Shown piece after piece: positions 12,201-18,781 of a DNA stretch of 64,000 bases (position 1 is its first letter; every line of letters begins with the position of its first letter). Source of the DNA: Paraburkholderia dinghuensis (GTDB lineage: Bacteria; Pseudomonadota; Gammaproteobacteria; Burkholderiales; Burkholderiaceae); the NCBI RefSeq assembly GCF_003837865.1, contig NZ_RQIS01000014.1, positions 1 to 64,000 of the forward strand. Direction: 5' to 3'. The translations under genes and the position numbers were made by a program. Under the pieces are notes generated by a model. That model saw only the letters and a list, made by a program, of their open reading frames with translations, was not told where the DNA came from and did no database searches.

Positions 12201-13152
12201 CGACCTGCATCTGGCGCCGGAAGGCATCAGCGGCGAACTGTGGATCGGCGGTGAAGGCCTCGCAAAGGGCTACTTCAATCGCCCCGACCTCACCGAGGCC
12301 GCGTTCCGCTCGATCGCCATCGAGGGCGCCGCGCCGCGCCGGCTCTACCGCACCGGCGATCTGGCGAAGCGCCTCGCCGATGGCACGCTCCAGCACCTCG
12401 GCCGTCGCGACCAGCAGATCAAACTGCGCGGATTCCGCATCGAGATCGAGGATATCGAGGTCGCATTGCGCCAGGCGCCCGGCGTTGCCGCGGCCGCCGT
12501 CGCATTGCATACGGTAAGCGGCAGTCCTCGCCTTGTCGGCTACATCGTCGGAACTGCCTTCGACAAACCCGACCAGAGCGCGGTCGCGGCGCATGTTGCC
12601 GGGCAATTGCCGGCCTACATGGTGCCGACCCTCTGGATGACGCTCGATGCACTGCCTCAGACCGGCAACGGCAAGCTCGATCGCAAAGCCCTGCCCGTGC
12701 CGACCGCGGACATGGTGGCCGCACCTGTGCGCCCACCGCATGCTGCGCTCAAGGTGGTTCCGCAGACCCCGACGCCGATCGAACCCGCAGCGCTCGAACC
12801 GGATGCTTTGGTACCTGCGGTAACGGAATCGGCACCGACCGAACCGGCGGCCATGACGCCGACACAGTCCACCATCGCTGCGATCTGGGGCGAAGTGCTC
12901 GGCCTCGAGCATGTCGGTATCGACCAGCGCTTCTTCAGCCTCGGCGCGGACAGCCTCCAGCTGTTCCGCATCGTCGCGCGGATGAACGAGCGCGGGCTCG
13001 GCGTCGACGCCAGGCAACTCATGAGGAACGTGACGATCGCGGAACTGGCGGCGAGCCTCGACGACACATCGGCGCATGAGCCGATCGAGGCTCCCGCCGT
13101 GGCAAGGCCGTCGATCCTCAACTTCAAGCGCCGGATTGCGGAGGGAGCCTGA
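3256..13152 (+). CDS. Hybrid NRPS-PKS megasynthase: A-PCP-KS-AT-ACP-AMT-C-A-PCP
   Basis: This 3298-residue assembly-line enzyme has these domains in order. Adenylation domain 1 (about 1-515) carries YTSGSTGKPKG at 168. PCP1 has Ppant Ser562. The KS (about 620-1045) has Cys795, His931 and His972. The AT (about 1145-1480) has GHSVGE with Ser1241 and HAFH at 1337, which indicates malonyl-CoA. The ACP has Ser1570. A class III PLP aminotransferase (about 1750-2195) has Lys2025. The C domain (about 2210-2640) has an intact HHIVCDG at 2340. Adenylation domain 2 (about 2665-3160) has FTSGSTG at 2809. The last PCP has Ser3233. KS-AT-ACP-AMT-C-A-PCP is the beta-amination order known from MycA/ItuA and McyE. 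My reading of the specificity residues is DALWLGGTFK for A1 (unassigned) and DILQLGLIWK for A2 (glycine-like). There is no epimerase, methyltransferase or release domain. Four bases separate its stop from the next ATG. Confidence 0.95.
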   Translation: MSLIDGYSDDSPGGTGYIPGVIARFDAICAEYADHLAVIDTTGEERYADLGERSARLATVLSGMGLKQGERCAIMVPRSRDTLALMLAILRLGAVYVPLDPAYPRSQLDFIIADCAPSLIITDKAALSSVDDLNGVLIDLAEIVASSAAAGPAPLQACGGDDPAYIMYTSGSTGKPKGVVVPHRAIVRLVRGQTFAELSPRTRFLNLAPLAFDASTLEIWGPLLNGGCAAIINEIQPSLDTIADAIARLGVTSAWFTTGLFNALADYRPEAFRPLKEALTGGDVLSPVHVRKVMEAHPELQIINGYGPTENTTFTCCYRIPRGGDALANGDAIPVGDAIAGTRVYIVDDKLVPVGVGEVGELVAGGDGVALGYLNRPELTAQKFIDDMFCPGGRLYRTGDLVRRRADGAIDFLGRNDRQIKIAGKRIELDEIEHALRVAPGVADAAVAAVDGRSGKTIAGFVKADVASAAVFLEGLRAYLKAALPDYMVPTELRVLPAFPLTHNGKIDRKALLAELDTHTETSAETQPVADDIAGKLAAVFEGLLGHAVDRRANFFDVGLRSLDLMRAHAVIARDVAPTVALVDLFRHPNVDALAAHLRASFGTSNAEAIRSRRDTQSGAIAVIGMSGRFPGARNVREFWANLLAERDCITHFDVAELEDSFDDGSRREARYVKARPILPDVDRFDAGFFGMLAREAALTDPQQRLFLQIAWEAFEDAGYDPATIAGAVGVFAGTSMNTYFLKHVLSDRGVIDEFTSQFQIGEYQKLVGAGDFVATRTAYKLGLTGPAISMQTACSTSMTAIALAVDNLRAGRCDMALAGGVSITFPQKRGYFYEEGGMGAPDGVCRPFDAEAKGTVFGSGAGVVLLKRLEDAIADEDPIYAVIRGVGMNNDGSDKVGFTAPSVDAQARAIAIAHAEAGVDPASIGYVEAHGTATPLGDPIEFAGLVQAFRLGGVNGGQFCALGSAKANVGHLDAAAGVTGFIAATLALRNRILPPLTHFRSPNPGIDVANSPFFFNVAAAPWGDGPAPRRAGVSSFGVGGTNVHVVLEEAPRKVDAREHAAGLQILPLSARSASALERAKAALTAHLAANPDLSLADVATTLQTGRRAFTHRAVVIADNVEQAAAKLNKGAVDAQAPQATPAVVFMFPGQGAQYPGMGEALYRTEPVYREWIDKGAEALAPHLGLDIRTLLFSESPEGDDTPHPIRSTIYAQPALFLVEYALAQLWMSRGIKPTAMIGHSVGELVAACVAEAIGFEDALYLIARRGALMQSAEPGAMLVVRLQEAELAPMLPDDVDLAAINAPTLSVVAGPFAAIEAFEATLKTRDIEHRRLHTSHAFHSRMMSGVVDALAGVADTLSFALPKIPYVSSVTGRWAAIDQPVTGHYWATHCRNVVRFSDALSTVTTEGKPLLLEIGPGRTLSTFVMQGLPKDRHQGAIASLPDFATRDRELAVLAEATGRLWLNGVTPDWKTVQPQAGRRVSLPAYPFEPERHWIDAPAPASSSQPTTIAAPRPSEAITDVPQTAMAQTVQIDRKPRLIAELASLLGEMSGEVPDTSNPDVTFWDLGYDSLFMGQVSRQLRRRYDVTISFRQIMSDYPTLPALAAFLDETLPPDSQQPVAAEAAPLTPVTPAASIVATPVAVAASSAPNGAAAPVTGDIHAVIREQLAAMQSLMARQLDVLQGGPQAVQQPAAAIQAPAAAPVGAPVPAAAPAQPTGPAIKFDENRPTRFTAYKPGAANSAQMTDAQKAFIADLAARYSARTPTSKARTQSCRSVLADPRTASGFREEWKELVYPIVAQRSKGSKIWDVDGNEYIDMVNGYGQTAFGHTPDFVVEAVNAQLAEGFAIGPQSPLAGEVAEMFAEMTGHQRVTFCNTGSEAVMAAMRLARTVTGKDKVVCFDGDYHGQFDEVLVKPGSEAGQPRAFPIAPGIPQTSVGNMVVLPYARPESLEWIKANIDDIAAVLIEPVQSRHPNLRPKEFVQQLREVTAANDSALIFDEVVTGFRVHPAGMQGVWGIKGDMATYGKVVGGGLPIGVLAGSAQFMDALDGGQWQFGDASVPEVPPTFFAGTFVRHPLVLAAMKAVLLHLKEAGPALQESLGARMDGLVQRVNAHLEKVGIAARAESFSSWFYVNLASEDRLGSLFYPYMRYLGVHIMEGFPCFLTTSHSDEDIRKIGDAFVASIDALQRAGILKGTQDAAVVTPQAEPQLTQSALTEPQKEIWMSAQQGHEASLAFNESFTLELNGKLNEAAFERAFAATVARHDALRAHFSRVGDTMYADASTTVPLVPIDLSGHADPAGELKAIVDAEAREVFDLTSAPLARAALVRLAAQKWAFVFTAHHIVCDGWSINVILRDLAALYAAEVWGTQPELDEVQSFLAYAKAQDEIGVDEKTRDFWLNLHRTPAPQPDLPGDRPRPERKSFNGASTTRHLGANLLKQVKTVSSKQGCSLFATLLGAAQVLFGRLTGNDDVVIAAPMAGQSQAGDALLVGHCVNFLPLRVRFDRDKPFAAHMKALRDHLYDAGDRQNYTYGALVRDLGIKRDLNRLPLTDLQFNLEKVDGELDMAGVTTHFTPNAKAYSNFDLFLNVIESVQGLRLDCDFNTDVYDETTIQRWLGYYETLLSAIARDAETPVAALPLLSEAEIQYLRDELNASQRNFALSQTTPAMIAAQAAQSPDTTAVSDEATSLTYGELDTHATHIAGRLVAAGIAPHSRVAIAMERTAMTVAAMIGVWRAGCAYVPLDMTMPPARLRQILDAAGIAAILSDDESRTALEPGEHRVLEVETLLDESDDEAVTLPVVTDADSAYVIFTSGSTGQPKGVEIPHRALTNFLLSMAQEPGFTVRDRIVAVTTFSFDISGLELFLPLIAGGQTFIAGHTEVRTGYELVTRLNEEGATMVQATPSLWRMLLEAGFKAPKGFKILCGGEPLPRDLADDLLATGAQVWNLYGPTETTIWSSASRVVANGPVVIGAPIANTDLHVLTDDLHLAPEGISGELWIGGEGLAKGYFNRPDLTEAAFRSIAIEGAAPRRLYRTGDLAKRLADGTLQHLGRRDQQIKLRGFRIEIEDIEVALRQAPGVAAAAVALHTVSGSPRLVGYIVGTAFDKPDQSAVAAHVAGQLPAYMVPTLWMTLDALPQTGNGKLDRKALPVPTADMVAAPVRPPHAALKVVPQTPTPIEPAALEPDALVPAVTESAPTEPAAMTPTQSTIAAIWGEVLGLEHVGIDQRFFSLGADSLQLFRIVARMNERGLGVDARQLMRNVTIAELAASLDDTSAHEPIEAPAVARPSILNFKRRIAEGA

Positions 13153-13155
13153 TCG

Positions 13156-15519
13156 ATGAACGGCATAGCCGCGAATATCGCCGCTGCCCAGCAGAGCGAA
13201 GCCGGCCCCGCGTTGTTCCCGGCAACCGCCTGCCAGGTACGGCTCTGGCACGAGCAGAAGGTGTCGCCGAGCGCCTCCGCGCTCAACATCGCCTTCCGGC
13301 TGCAGTTGTCAGGACCGCTAAACGCCGCGAGCATCGAACGTGTCCTCGGCAACCTGGTAGCGCGACACGAGATACTGCGCACCGGCTTCCTGATGACGGG
13401 CGCGGGGCTGCGCCAGCAGGTCTGGAGCCACGCGAGCGTCCGGCTCGAAGTGATCGACCTCACCGGTTTCGAGGAGCAGGCCGCGGTTGCGCAGGCAGAG
13501 CGTGTCGGTGGAGAGCAGGCCCGCACGCCTTTCGAGTTGTCGTCCGCTTCCTTCTTCCGGGCCGTGTGGTTGCCCCGGTCGAACACTCAGGGCGAGTTGC
13601 AGTTGACCTTCCATTCGCTTGTGATGGACGGCTGGTCCTTCGCGATCCTAGTGCGCGAACTCGTGGAAGGACTTGCCGCGTTGCGCGCAAGCCATGAGCC
13701 CGAATTCCCCGAAGTTGACCTTCACTATGGCGACTACGCGCTGTGGAAGGGAGAGTTTCTTTCAAGCGGCGCGCTCGATCGCGCGCGCGACCACTGGCGC
13801 CAGGAGCTTGAGGATTTCTGCCGGTTTGACGTTCCCGGCGATCGTCCCCGGCCGCAAGAGCGGCGCTTCCAGGGCGTCATTCGCTCCATTCTGTTGCCGG
13901 TCGTGCTTGGCGACCGGCTGATCGCGGCCGCGAAGGCACAAGGCGTGACCCTTTTCAGCGTTGCGGCTGCGAGCCTCGCGACGATGCTGCGAACGGAGAC
14001 CGGCCAGACCAGGGTCGCCATGAGCACGCAAATGTCGGTGAGGGATCAACAGGAACTCGAGAGCGTGGTCGGGCCGCTCATCAACACGGTGATCCTTCGT
14101 ATCGACGTTCCCGAAAGCGGCTCGCTGGCCGCCGTCATCGCGCAGTGTGGCACCAAGCTCAGCGAGGCCATTGAACATCTCCACGTGCCGTTCGAAGAGA
14201 TGATCGAGATGGCGGGTGAAGTGTCCGACATCAGCCGGCCGCCGTTGTGTTCCGTCAATTTCGCCTTGCAGCAAAGCTTCGTCGGCATGGGTGATGAGGT
14301 TCGCCGGAACGATTTCGGCGCCACGACATCGCCCTCCTTTAACGCGGGCGCACTTTACGACCTCAACTTCTTCATGGTGCGGCGTCCGGAAGGCTGGCGC
14401 ATTTCCTGTGAGGGTGACACGGACCTCTACGACGTCGAGACGATCGACCGTTATCTGGCAAGTTGGCGTGAGGTGCTGGAAACCGTTGAACTCCTCGACG
14501 AACGGTCGCCGGCAAGCGCTGACCGCAGTGCTCCCGGTGGAGAGACGGCGAAAGTCGCGGGAGGCGTCGGTGCCAGCGGATTCATGAGTCAGGCCGAACT
14601 GGCGGCGAAAGCGCGCAATATCGTGCGATTCAATGAGAATGCGCCGGGGACGCCCGTCATCGCGCTCAACAACACGGCCGTGCTATATGGACTGGCTCAG
14701 CAGATCGCCGCCGATCGACCTCTCATCGACATCCCCATGGTGCCGGAGGGGGCTCCGCGCGAGTTCCCGCAGCGGGCGTTCCAGGACATCACGGCAGATG
14801 CCGTGCGGCTCATCAGGCTAGCCCGGCCGAGAGGCCCCTATATCCTCATGGGGCACTGCGTGCTGGGTGCGATGTCGCTGGAGGCGGCCCATCAGCTACG
14901 GCGCGAGGGCGAAACGGTGGAACTCGTCATCCTCGTTGATTCGTGGTGCCCGGGTTATCGCGAGTCGATGCCCTGGTACGATCGGCAATTGCGCAAGATG
15001 CAGGTGCGTGCGGACAACATTCCACGCGACTTCCGCAAGGCCATGCGCGGCGAGATATCCATGGTCGGCTTTCTCAAGCAATACCGGGCCGTTCGCTGGC
15101 TCCGCGTTGCTGACCTTGCTCTCAGGCTCGGCCTCATCAAAGGAAGTGCCACTGAGCATATGATTTCCGAGAATCGCTGGTACATCGAATATCTGCTGGC
15201 CCAGCAGACACGGTACCGTCCAGCGCTCTACGATGGCGACGTGCAAATCTTTCGCAGTGACCAGGCGCTCAGGGGGCGGCTGTTCGCCTGGGACCTGGGA
15301 TGGGGACGCGTGGTAACGGGCAAACCGGTCGTCACCCCGGTTCCGGGCATGCACGACCAGATATTCCGCGCCGCCGGCGCAGCGGTCATCGGCAAGCAAC
15401 TGCGGGAGCGCCTCTCCGGAATCCAGGCCAATACTGAAACTGAAGCCGGTCCTGACCGGGAGGACGCTCCGGCCGCTTTCATGAGCCGTGCCGAGGCTTG
15501 CGACCGGCTCCCCGGGTGA
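13156..15519 (+). CDS. Stand-alone condensation-like domain fused to a Cys-type thioesterase
   Basis: This 787-residue protein starts three bases after the megasynthase stop and should complete its line. Residues about 15-460 form a condensation-type fold, but the HHxxxDG motif reads HSLVMDG at 153-159, so the second, catalytic His is Ser154. The C-terminal part (about 485-770) is an alpha/beta-hydrolase thioesterase whose nucleophile elbow is GHCVLG, placing Cys568 where Ser is usual, with Asp595 and His733 as likely triad partners. There is no adenylation or carrier domain between the two halves, so it must act on the chain held at Ser3233 of the previous protein. It could be an inactive docking domain like the glycopeptide X domain, a cyclisation domain, or an amide synthase. 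Domain calls are firm; function is inferred. Confidence 0.9.
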   Translation: MNGIAANIAAAQQSEAGPALFPATACQVRLWHEQKVSPSASALNIAFRLQLSGPLNAASIERVLGNLVARHEILRTGFLMTGAGLRQQVWSHASVRLEVIDLTGFEEQAAVAQAERVGGEQARTPFELSSASFFRAVWLPRSNTQGELQLTFHSLVMDGWSFAILVRELVEGLAALRASHEPEFPEVDLHYGDYALWKGEFLSSGALDRARDHWRQELEDFCRFDVPGDRPRPQERRFQGVIRSILLPVVLGDRLIAAAKAQGVTLFSVAAASLATMLRTETGQTRVAMSTQMSVRDQQELESVVGPLINTVILRIDVPESGSLAAVIAQCGTKLSEAIEHLHVPFEEMIEMAGEVSDISRPPLCSVNFALQQSFVGMGDEVRRNDFGATTSPSFNAGALYDLNFFMVRRPEGWRISCEGDTDLYDVETIDRYLASWREVLETVELLDERSPASADRSAPGGETAKVAGGVGASGFMSQAELAAKARNIVRFNENAPGTPVIALNNTAVLYGLAQQIAADRPLIDIPMVPEGAPREFPQRAFQDITADAVRLIRLARPRGPYILMGHCVLGAMSLEAAHQLRREGETVELVILVDSWCPGYRESMPWYDRQLRKMQVRADNIPRDFRKAMRGEISMVGFLKQYRAVRWLRVADLALRLGLIKGSATEHMISENRWYIEYLLAQQTRYRPALYDGDVQIFRSDQALRGRLFAWDLGWGRVVTGKPVVTPVPGMHDQIFRAAGAAVIGKQLRERLSGIQANTETEAGPDREDAPAAFMSRAEACDRLPG

Positions 15520-15523
15520 TGTC

Positions 15524-15541
15524 CCGTCTGCGCAAAGACGG
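15524..15541 (+). terminator. Weak hairpin after the NRPS operon
   Basis: CCGTCT (15524-15529) and AGACGG (15536-15541) form a six-base stem with a six-base loop a few bases after the stop codon. No T-run follows, so this is at best a weak or Rho-assisted terminator. Confidence 0.25.
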
Positions 15542-15683
15542 CTCGGGCTCTATGGAGTGCTGAACGTAGTCGCCCCGATTCTTGCGAGACTGGCCGTGCC
15601 CTATCTGCTGCGCCGCCCGGCCGCCATCATCGCTGCCGGATCGCCAACGCCATCAGGCATGGATACGATTTCAGGTCCTTGAA

Positions 15684-16065
15684 TTACGGTGTTCCAGCGT
15701 CGAAATTACGTTCCATTTCGCGGGATCGGCGCACTCGATCCAGATTGCGAACAATGCGCCTGCGGACGGGAACAACCACTTTCATCACCAGTGATTTCGC
15801 ATTGTCGGCGCCCGGGTTCGCACCGGCCGGCTGGGGACTGGCACCGAGTTTGCGCAGGTAGTGATTGGCGGCAAGAATACGGCCACGGGCTCGGGTCGCA
15901 TCGGTCTCATAGACGAACGCATCGCGGGAACCGAATTGGAGACGTAATAGTCCGCCGGTCACTCATCATACTTCTTTGCCAACTCTGCTAACGCCTCCGG
16001 CTGGAACAGCGATAGCTGATGCAGATTGTGCGTGAAATTAAACGGGGTATTGTTGAGCGCCGTCT
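15684..16065 (-). pseudogene. Decayed third copy of the JmjC/cupin-like family
   Basis: On the minus strand, 16065 to about 15960 reads FNFTHNLHQLSLFQPEALA and then a TGA stop followed in frame by PADYYVSNSVPA. This matches the N-terminal parts of the two intact neighbours (FNHTLHRSGLF in one, PSDLYYDMGDVAP in the other). The TGA falls where an Arg codon is expected. After a frame change, 15684-15920 reads ILAANHYLRKLGASPQPAG, the conserved C-terminal segment (ANHYLRKLGINPSPPG in the neighbour). The whole Fe-binding cupin core is missing. It is therefore a copy inactivated by a stop, a frameshift and a large internal deletion. Confidence 0.75.
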
Positions 16066-16184
16066 TCTAGACGGCTGGATCAACGGTCAGCAGAGCATCG
16101 GCAGAAGGTATCACCGTTATAAATCCGGACTGGGTGAGACAAGGTCGCAAACGCGGCAGGAGCCGACGTACATGGTTTGTCTGG

Positions 16185-17198
16185 TCAGCGCTTGACGAGC
16201 CGCCGAACCGCAGTCAGCGGCAATTTCAACCTGTTCACCGGGGTGTGGACAACTTCCGAAAACGTCTTTGGATTACGGTGTTCCAGCGTCGAAAGCACGT
16301 TCCTCTTCAAGCTGTCGCGCAAAGGCGAAAGCCCCGGAGGCAAGGGCTTTAAACCCATCTTGCGTAAAAAATAGTTTGCCTGGTAAACCCTCGCTCGCTT
16401 CTCGAGCGATTTCATGCAGTAGTTGATGCTGATACTCACCGAGATGTTGTCACCGTTTTGTACCCAATGCGGTGCTAGCGGTGGGTGATGCACCACGTCG
16501 CCCGGCGTAATCCGATAGATCGTGCCGCGATCCTGAAATTCCCGGCGATAATGCGCAGCGTCGAAATTGCCGGTGTAGTAACTTTCGACCTCCTGCTCCG
16601 GTACCAGCTCGCGATCGGTCGCCGGGAAAAGACATACGTCCTTCGATCCCTGCACCTGAAAGAGGAAGTTTGATTCGTGATCGATATGGAAGGGTGTCGC
16701 AACCTTCGGCGAGGAGAGTATCAATGTCATCGTTGCGTAGGTCATGTCCTCGCGCAGCGGAAAATCAGACAGGATTTCAAGTTCGGTCGTAATCGCATCG
16801 AGAACTTGAGCGTACTCGGCGTCGTAATCCTGTGGGCGCGTGAGCTTGAGCCACGTGCTGGTTTCGCCGAGACGGGCAATCGTCTCATCGAGACGCTCGC
16901 GCGACGGCACGGCGTTGATTTTCCTGTCAACAGCGCCATCACCGAATTTGGTACTTATCGAGCCACGCTTGAAGTCAAGGGCACAGAAATCACCATTTCT
17001 TTCCATCATTCGCCTGGTGAGTTCACCGATTCGAGAAATATCGAATAGCCCACTTCTATGCAATGTATGATTGAATTTGAACGGGTGCAGATTAAAACTA
17101 CTTTTAAACTCTTTCTTGCACGCCTCAAGCAGGTTGTCGCCCGATGGCGACTGGTGAGATGTATTAGCTACCTCAGTACCATCGTTAGGCGCGAACAT
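16185..17198 (-). CDS. JmjC/cupin-like protein, putative Fe(II)/2-oxoglutarate oxygenase (copy A)
   Basis: This 337-residue protein has a cupin_8/JmjC-type core. HID at 171-173 supplies the HxD part of the metal triad and His244 in APHWVQNGD is the probable distal ligand. Between them is the strand region NFLFQVQGSKDVCLF typical of the double-stranded beta-helix. Such proteins may hydroxylate small molecules, proteins or sugars, and some lack activity. The start is supported by AGGAAGG about seven bases upstream. It is convergent to the NRPS operon and is followed upstream by a paralogue at 17333-18247. Its leader is shared with the decayed copy near 18722. The substrate is unknown; tailoring of the NRPS product or a role in the polysaccharide locus are both possible. 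Confidence 0.75.
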   Translation of the reverse strand: MFAPNDGTEVANTSHQSPSGDNLLEACKKEFKSSFNLHPFKFNHTLHRSGLFDISRIGELTRRMMERNGDFCALDFKRGSISTKFGDGAVDRKINAVPSRERLDETIARLGETSTWLKLTRPQDYDAEYAQVLDAITTELEILSDFPLREDMTYATMTLILSSPKVATPFHIDHESNFLFQVQGSKDVCLFPATDRELVPEQEVESYYTGNFDAAHYRREFQDRGTIYRITPGDVVHHPPLAPHWVQNGDNISVSISINYCMKSLEKRARVYQANYFLRKMGLKPLPPGLSPLRDSLKRNVLSTLEHRNPKTFSEVVHTPVNRLKLPLTAVRRLVKR

Positions 17199-17258
17199 GA
17201 CACACCTTCCTGGGTTAGGGACCGTTGCTCATAGCCTACTATCCCACCTGCCGGCCCA

Positions 17259-17292
17259 ATGTACGTTGACGAACACCCATATGTGCGTTGAC
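17259..17292. repeat. Direct repeat pair in the copy A leader
   Basis: ATGTACGTTGAC (17259-17270) and ATGTGCGTTGAC (17281-17292) differ at one base and are spaced 22 bp apart, about two helical turns. A matching pair lies upstream of the decayed copy at 18782-18815. The repeated GTCAACGYACAT on the minus strand resembles the multiple terminal repeats of IS21-family elements, which is my inference only. Confidence 0.5.
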
Positions 17293-17332
17293 ATTTGATC
17301 GTGCCGTCGACCGGAATATCCAGCACGGAAAA

Positions 17333-18247
17333 CTAGCGGCCCCGCTGCAAAGCCGACCTGGCAGCTCGCCGTGCGGCACTCGCCGTCGAATACGCCATCG
17401 CCTTGACCCGGTCCCTCACCGCGCTCCGTCCAGGCGGGCTGGGATTGATGCCAAGCTTCCTGAGGTAATGATTGGCCCGATAAATATCCGCACGCATCGA
17501 GTCAACAAACTGGAAATTTACGCTCAGGGTCACCGAGACATTGTCGCCGTTCTTCAACCAATGGGGACAGTTGACCGGAACGTGAACGCCATTTCCGGGT
17601 GCGAGTTTGTACGCCCATGCCCGATCCTGCAGCTCTGGTCGATAGTTCGGCGCGTTGTTGTCCATTGCCCAGAACCGCTCGATTTCCACTTCCGGCAGTA
17701 TCTGCCGATCTTCGCGATCAAAGACGTACAAATCCTTTTCCCCGTGGATTTGAAGAATGAAATTGCATTCACGATCTATGTGATAGGCCGCCACCCGCTT
17801 CGGTGACGTTACGAAAATGATGATGTCCTCCTTGCTGATCTTCGAATCGATATCGCCACCCACCATATCCTTGATCTCTGCTACCGCGTGCCTGTACAAC
17901 TCGGCGTAGGCCGGATCCTTTTGCGTGCTTCTGAAGATGAACCACGCGTCGGACTCTTCCAGCTTATCTAGTGCTTTCAGCGGTGAGAAAGCGCGGTTCG
18001 TATCTTTCCATTTTTGACCAGGCGCGACGTCGCCCATATCGTAGTAGAGATCAGATGGACGCGTTCTCAGCGTTCGCTCCGCCAAATCCATCAATTGGGG
18101 AAGTTGAAAGAGCGGATGCGACGCCAGGTGATGCGAGACCTCAAAACTCTTCCGCTCAAAGTTCTCTCTAAACACCGAAGGATCTGCATCGATCCATTTG
18201 TCTGGCAACGTCGCGTCAAGAACGGGGGGAACAGCGAAAATATCCAT
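17333..18247 (-). CDS. JmjC/cupin-like protein, putative Fe(II)/2-oxoglutarate oxygenase (copy B)
   Basis: This 304-residue paralogue of copy A has the same layout: HID at 156-158, His229 in CPHWLKNGD, and a conserved C-terminal ANHYLRKLGINPSPPG. Identity to copy A is only moderate outside these blocks, so the duplication is old. AAGGAG sits nine bases before the ATG. It is on the same strand as copy A, and 134 bp separate the copy B stop from the copy A start, so co-transcription is possible, though copy A has its own leader. The 178 bp directly upstream of copy B are repeated near 21.8 kb. The substrate is unknown. Confidence 0.75.
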   Translation of the reverse strand: MDIFAVPPVLDATLPDKWIDADPSVFRENFERKSFEVSHHLASHPLFQLPQLMDLAERTLRTRPSDLYYDMGDVAPGQKWKDTNRAFSPLKALDKLEESDAWFIFRSTQKDPAYAELYRHAVAEIKDMVGGDIDSKISKEDIIIFVTSPKRVAAYHIDRECNFILQIHGEKDLYVFDREDRQILPEVEIERFWAMDNNAPNYRPELQDRAWAYKLAPGNGVHVPVNCPHWLKNGDNVSVTLSVNFQFVDSMRADIYRANHYLRKLGINPSPPGRSAVRDRVKAMAYSTASAARRAARSALQRGR

Positions 18248-18256
18248 GCGATCGCT

Positions 18257-18434
18257 CCTTGCAGTCTGATATGGGTTTATAAAACCAGACCCGTTGGCGC
18301 CGAGGCTCCCAATTGCGTGGAACGCGTAGAAATCTTACGACTATAACAAGCCACCGATAGTCAACCGTGCGAGACCACATTCCTGCCTTCTTCCCGGCTG
18401 ACGCTGCGATTTTTCGCATGGCTGGCCAAGGCTA
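18257..18434. repeat. 178-bp dispersed repeat, copy 1 (leader of cupin-like copy B)
   Basis: This segment is about 85% identical by eye to 21751-21928, in the same orientation and of the same length. The best conserved block is the CCAGACCCGTTGGCGCCGAG region. In this copy it forms the upstream leader of the cupin-like gene at 17333-18247 and includes its ribosome binding region edge. In the other copy no gene follows. It does not encode a recognisable protein. Confidence 0.7.
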
Positions 18435-18489
18435 AACCCTATTCGCCCAGCCTCGCTCTCTATCGCATGACACTGGCCTTTTAATCTGT

Positions 18490-18722
18490 GGAGCCACGCT
18501 TGAAGTCACGGACGCGACCATCATTTCGAGTACCCGCGTGGCCAGTTCGACGACTCCTGGACTCTCGAACAAGCCACTCGCGTGCAATGCATGATTAGAC
18601 TGGAAAGTCAGAGAATTGAAATTTAATTTTAATTATTTACTGCAATCCTGAATTTATTTTCCGTCTGAGCGTAGTCGGCCTAATATATTCGCTAACGCAA
18701 TACCTGCGCTAGCACCAAACAT
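18490..18722 (-). pseudogene. Decayed 5' part of a fourth JmjC/cupin-like copy
   Basis: Reading leftward from an ATG at 18722, the frame gives MFGASAGIALANILG and soon a TAA stop. Further on the DNA encodes SNHALHASGLFESPGVVELA, which matches FNHTLHRSGLFDISRIGEL of intact copy A. The sequence upstream of 18722 also parallels the copy A leader, including the TAGCCTACTA block. Homology ends near 18490, so only the first quarter of the gene remains. Confidence 0.7.
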
Positions 18723-18781
18723 GACACACGGCGTTGATCAGACAGCATTGCTCGTAGCCTACTACCCTGTCTGCCGGTCAA

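Noticed and set aside
13156-15519. Reading the condensation-like domain as an acyltransferase of the chloramphenicol type unrelated to NRPS.
   Set aside because: Its size, DxxDG region, position three bases after a PCP-ended synthetase and its fused thioesterase all fit NRPS origin.
15488-15682. A small plus-strand frame with a hydrophobic middle after the thioesterase gene.
   Set aside because: It overlaps the thioesterase end in another frame, has no ribosome site, and matches nothing I know.
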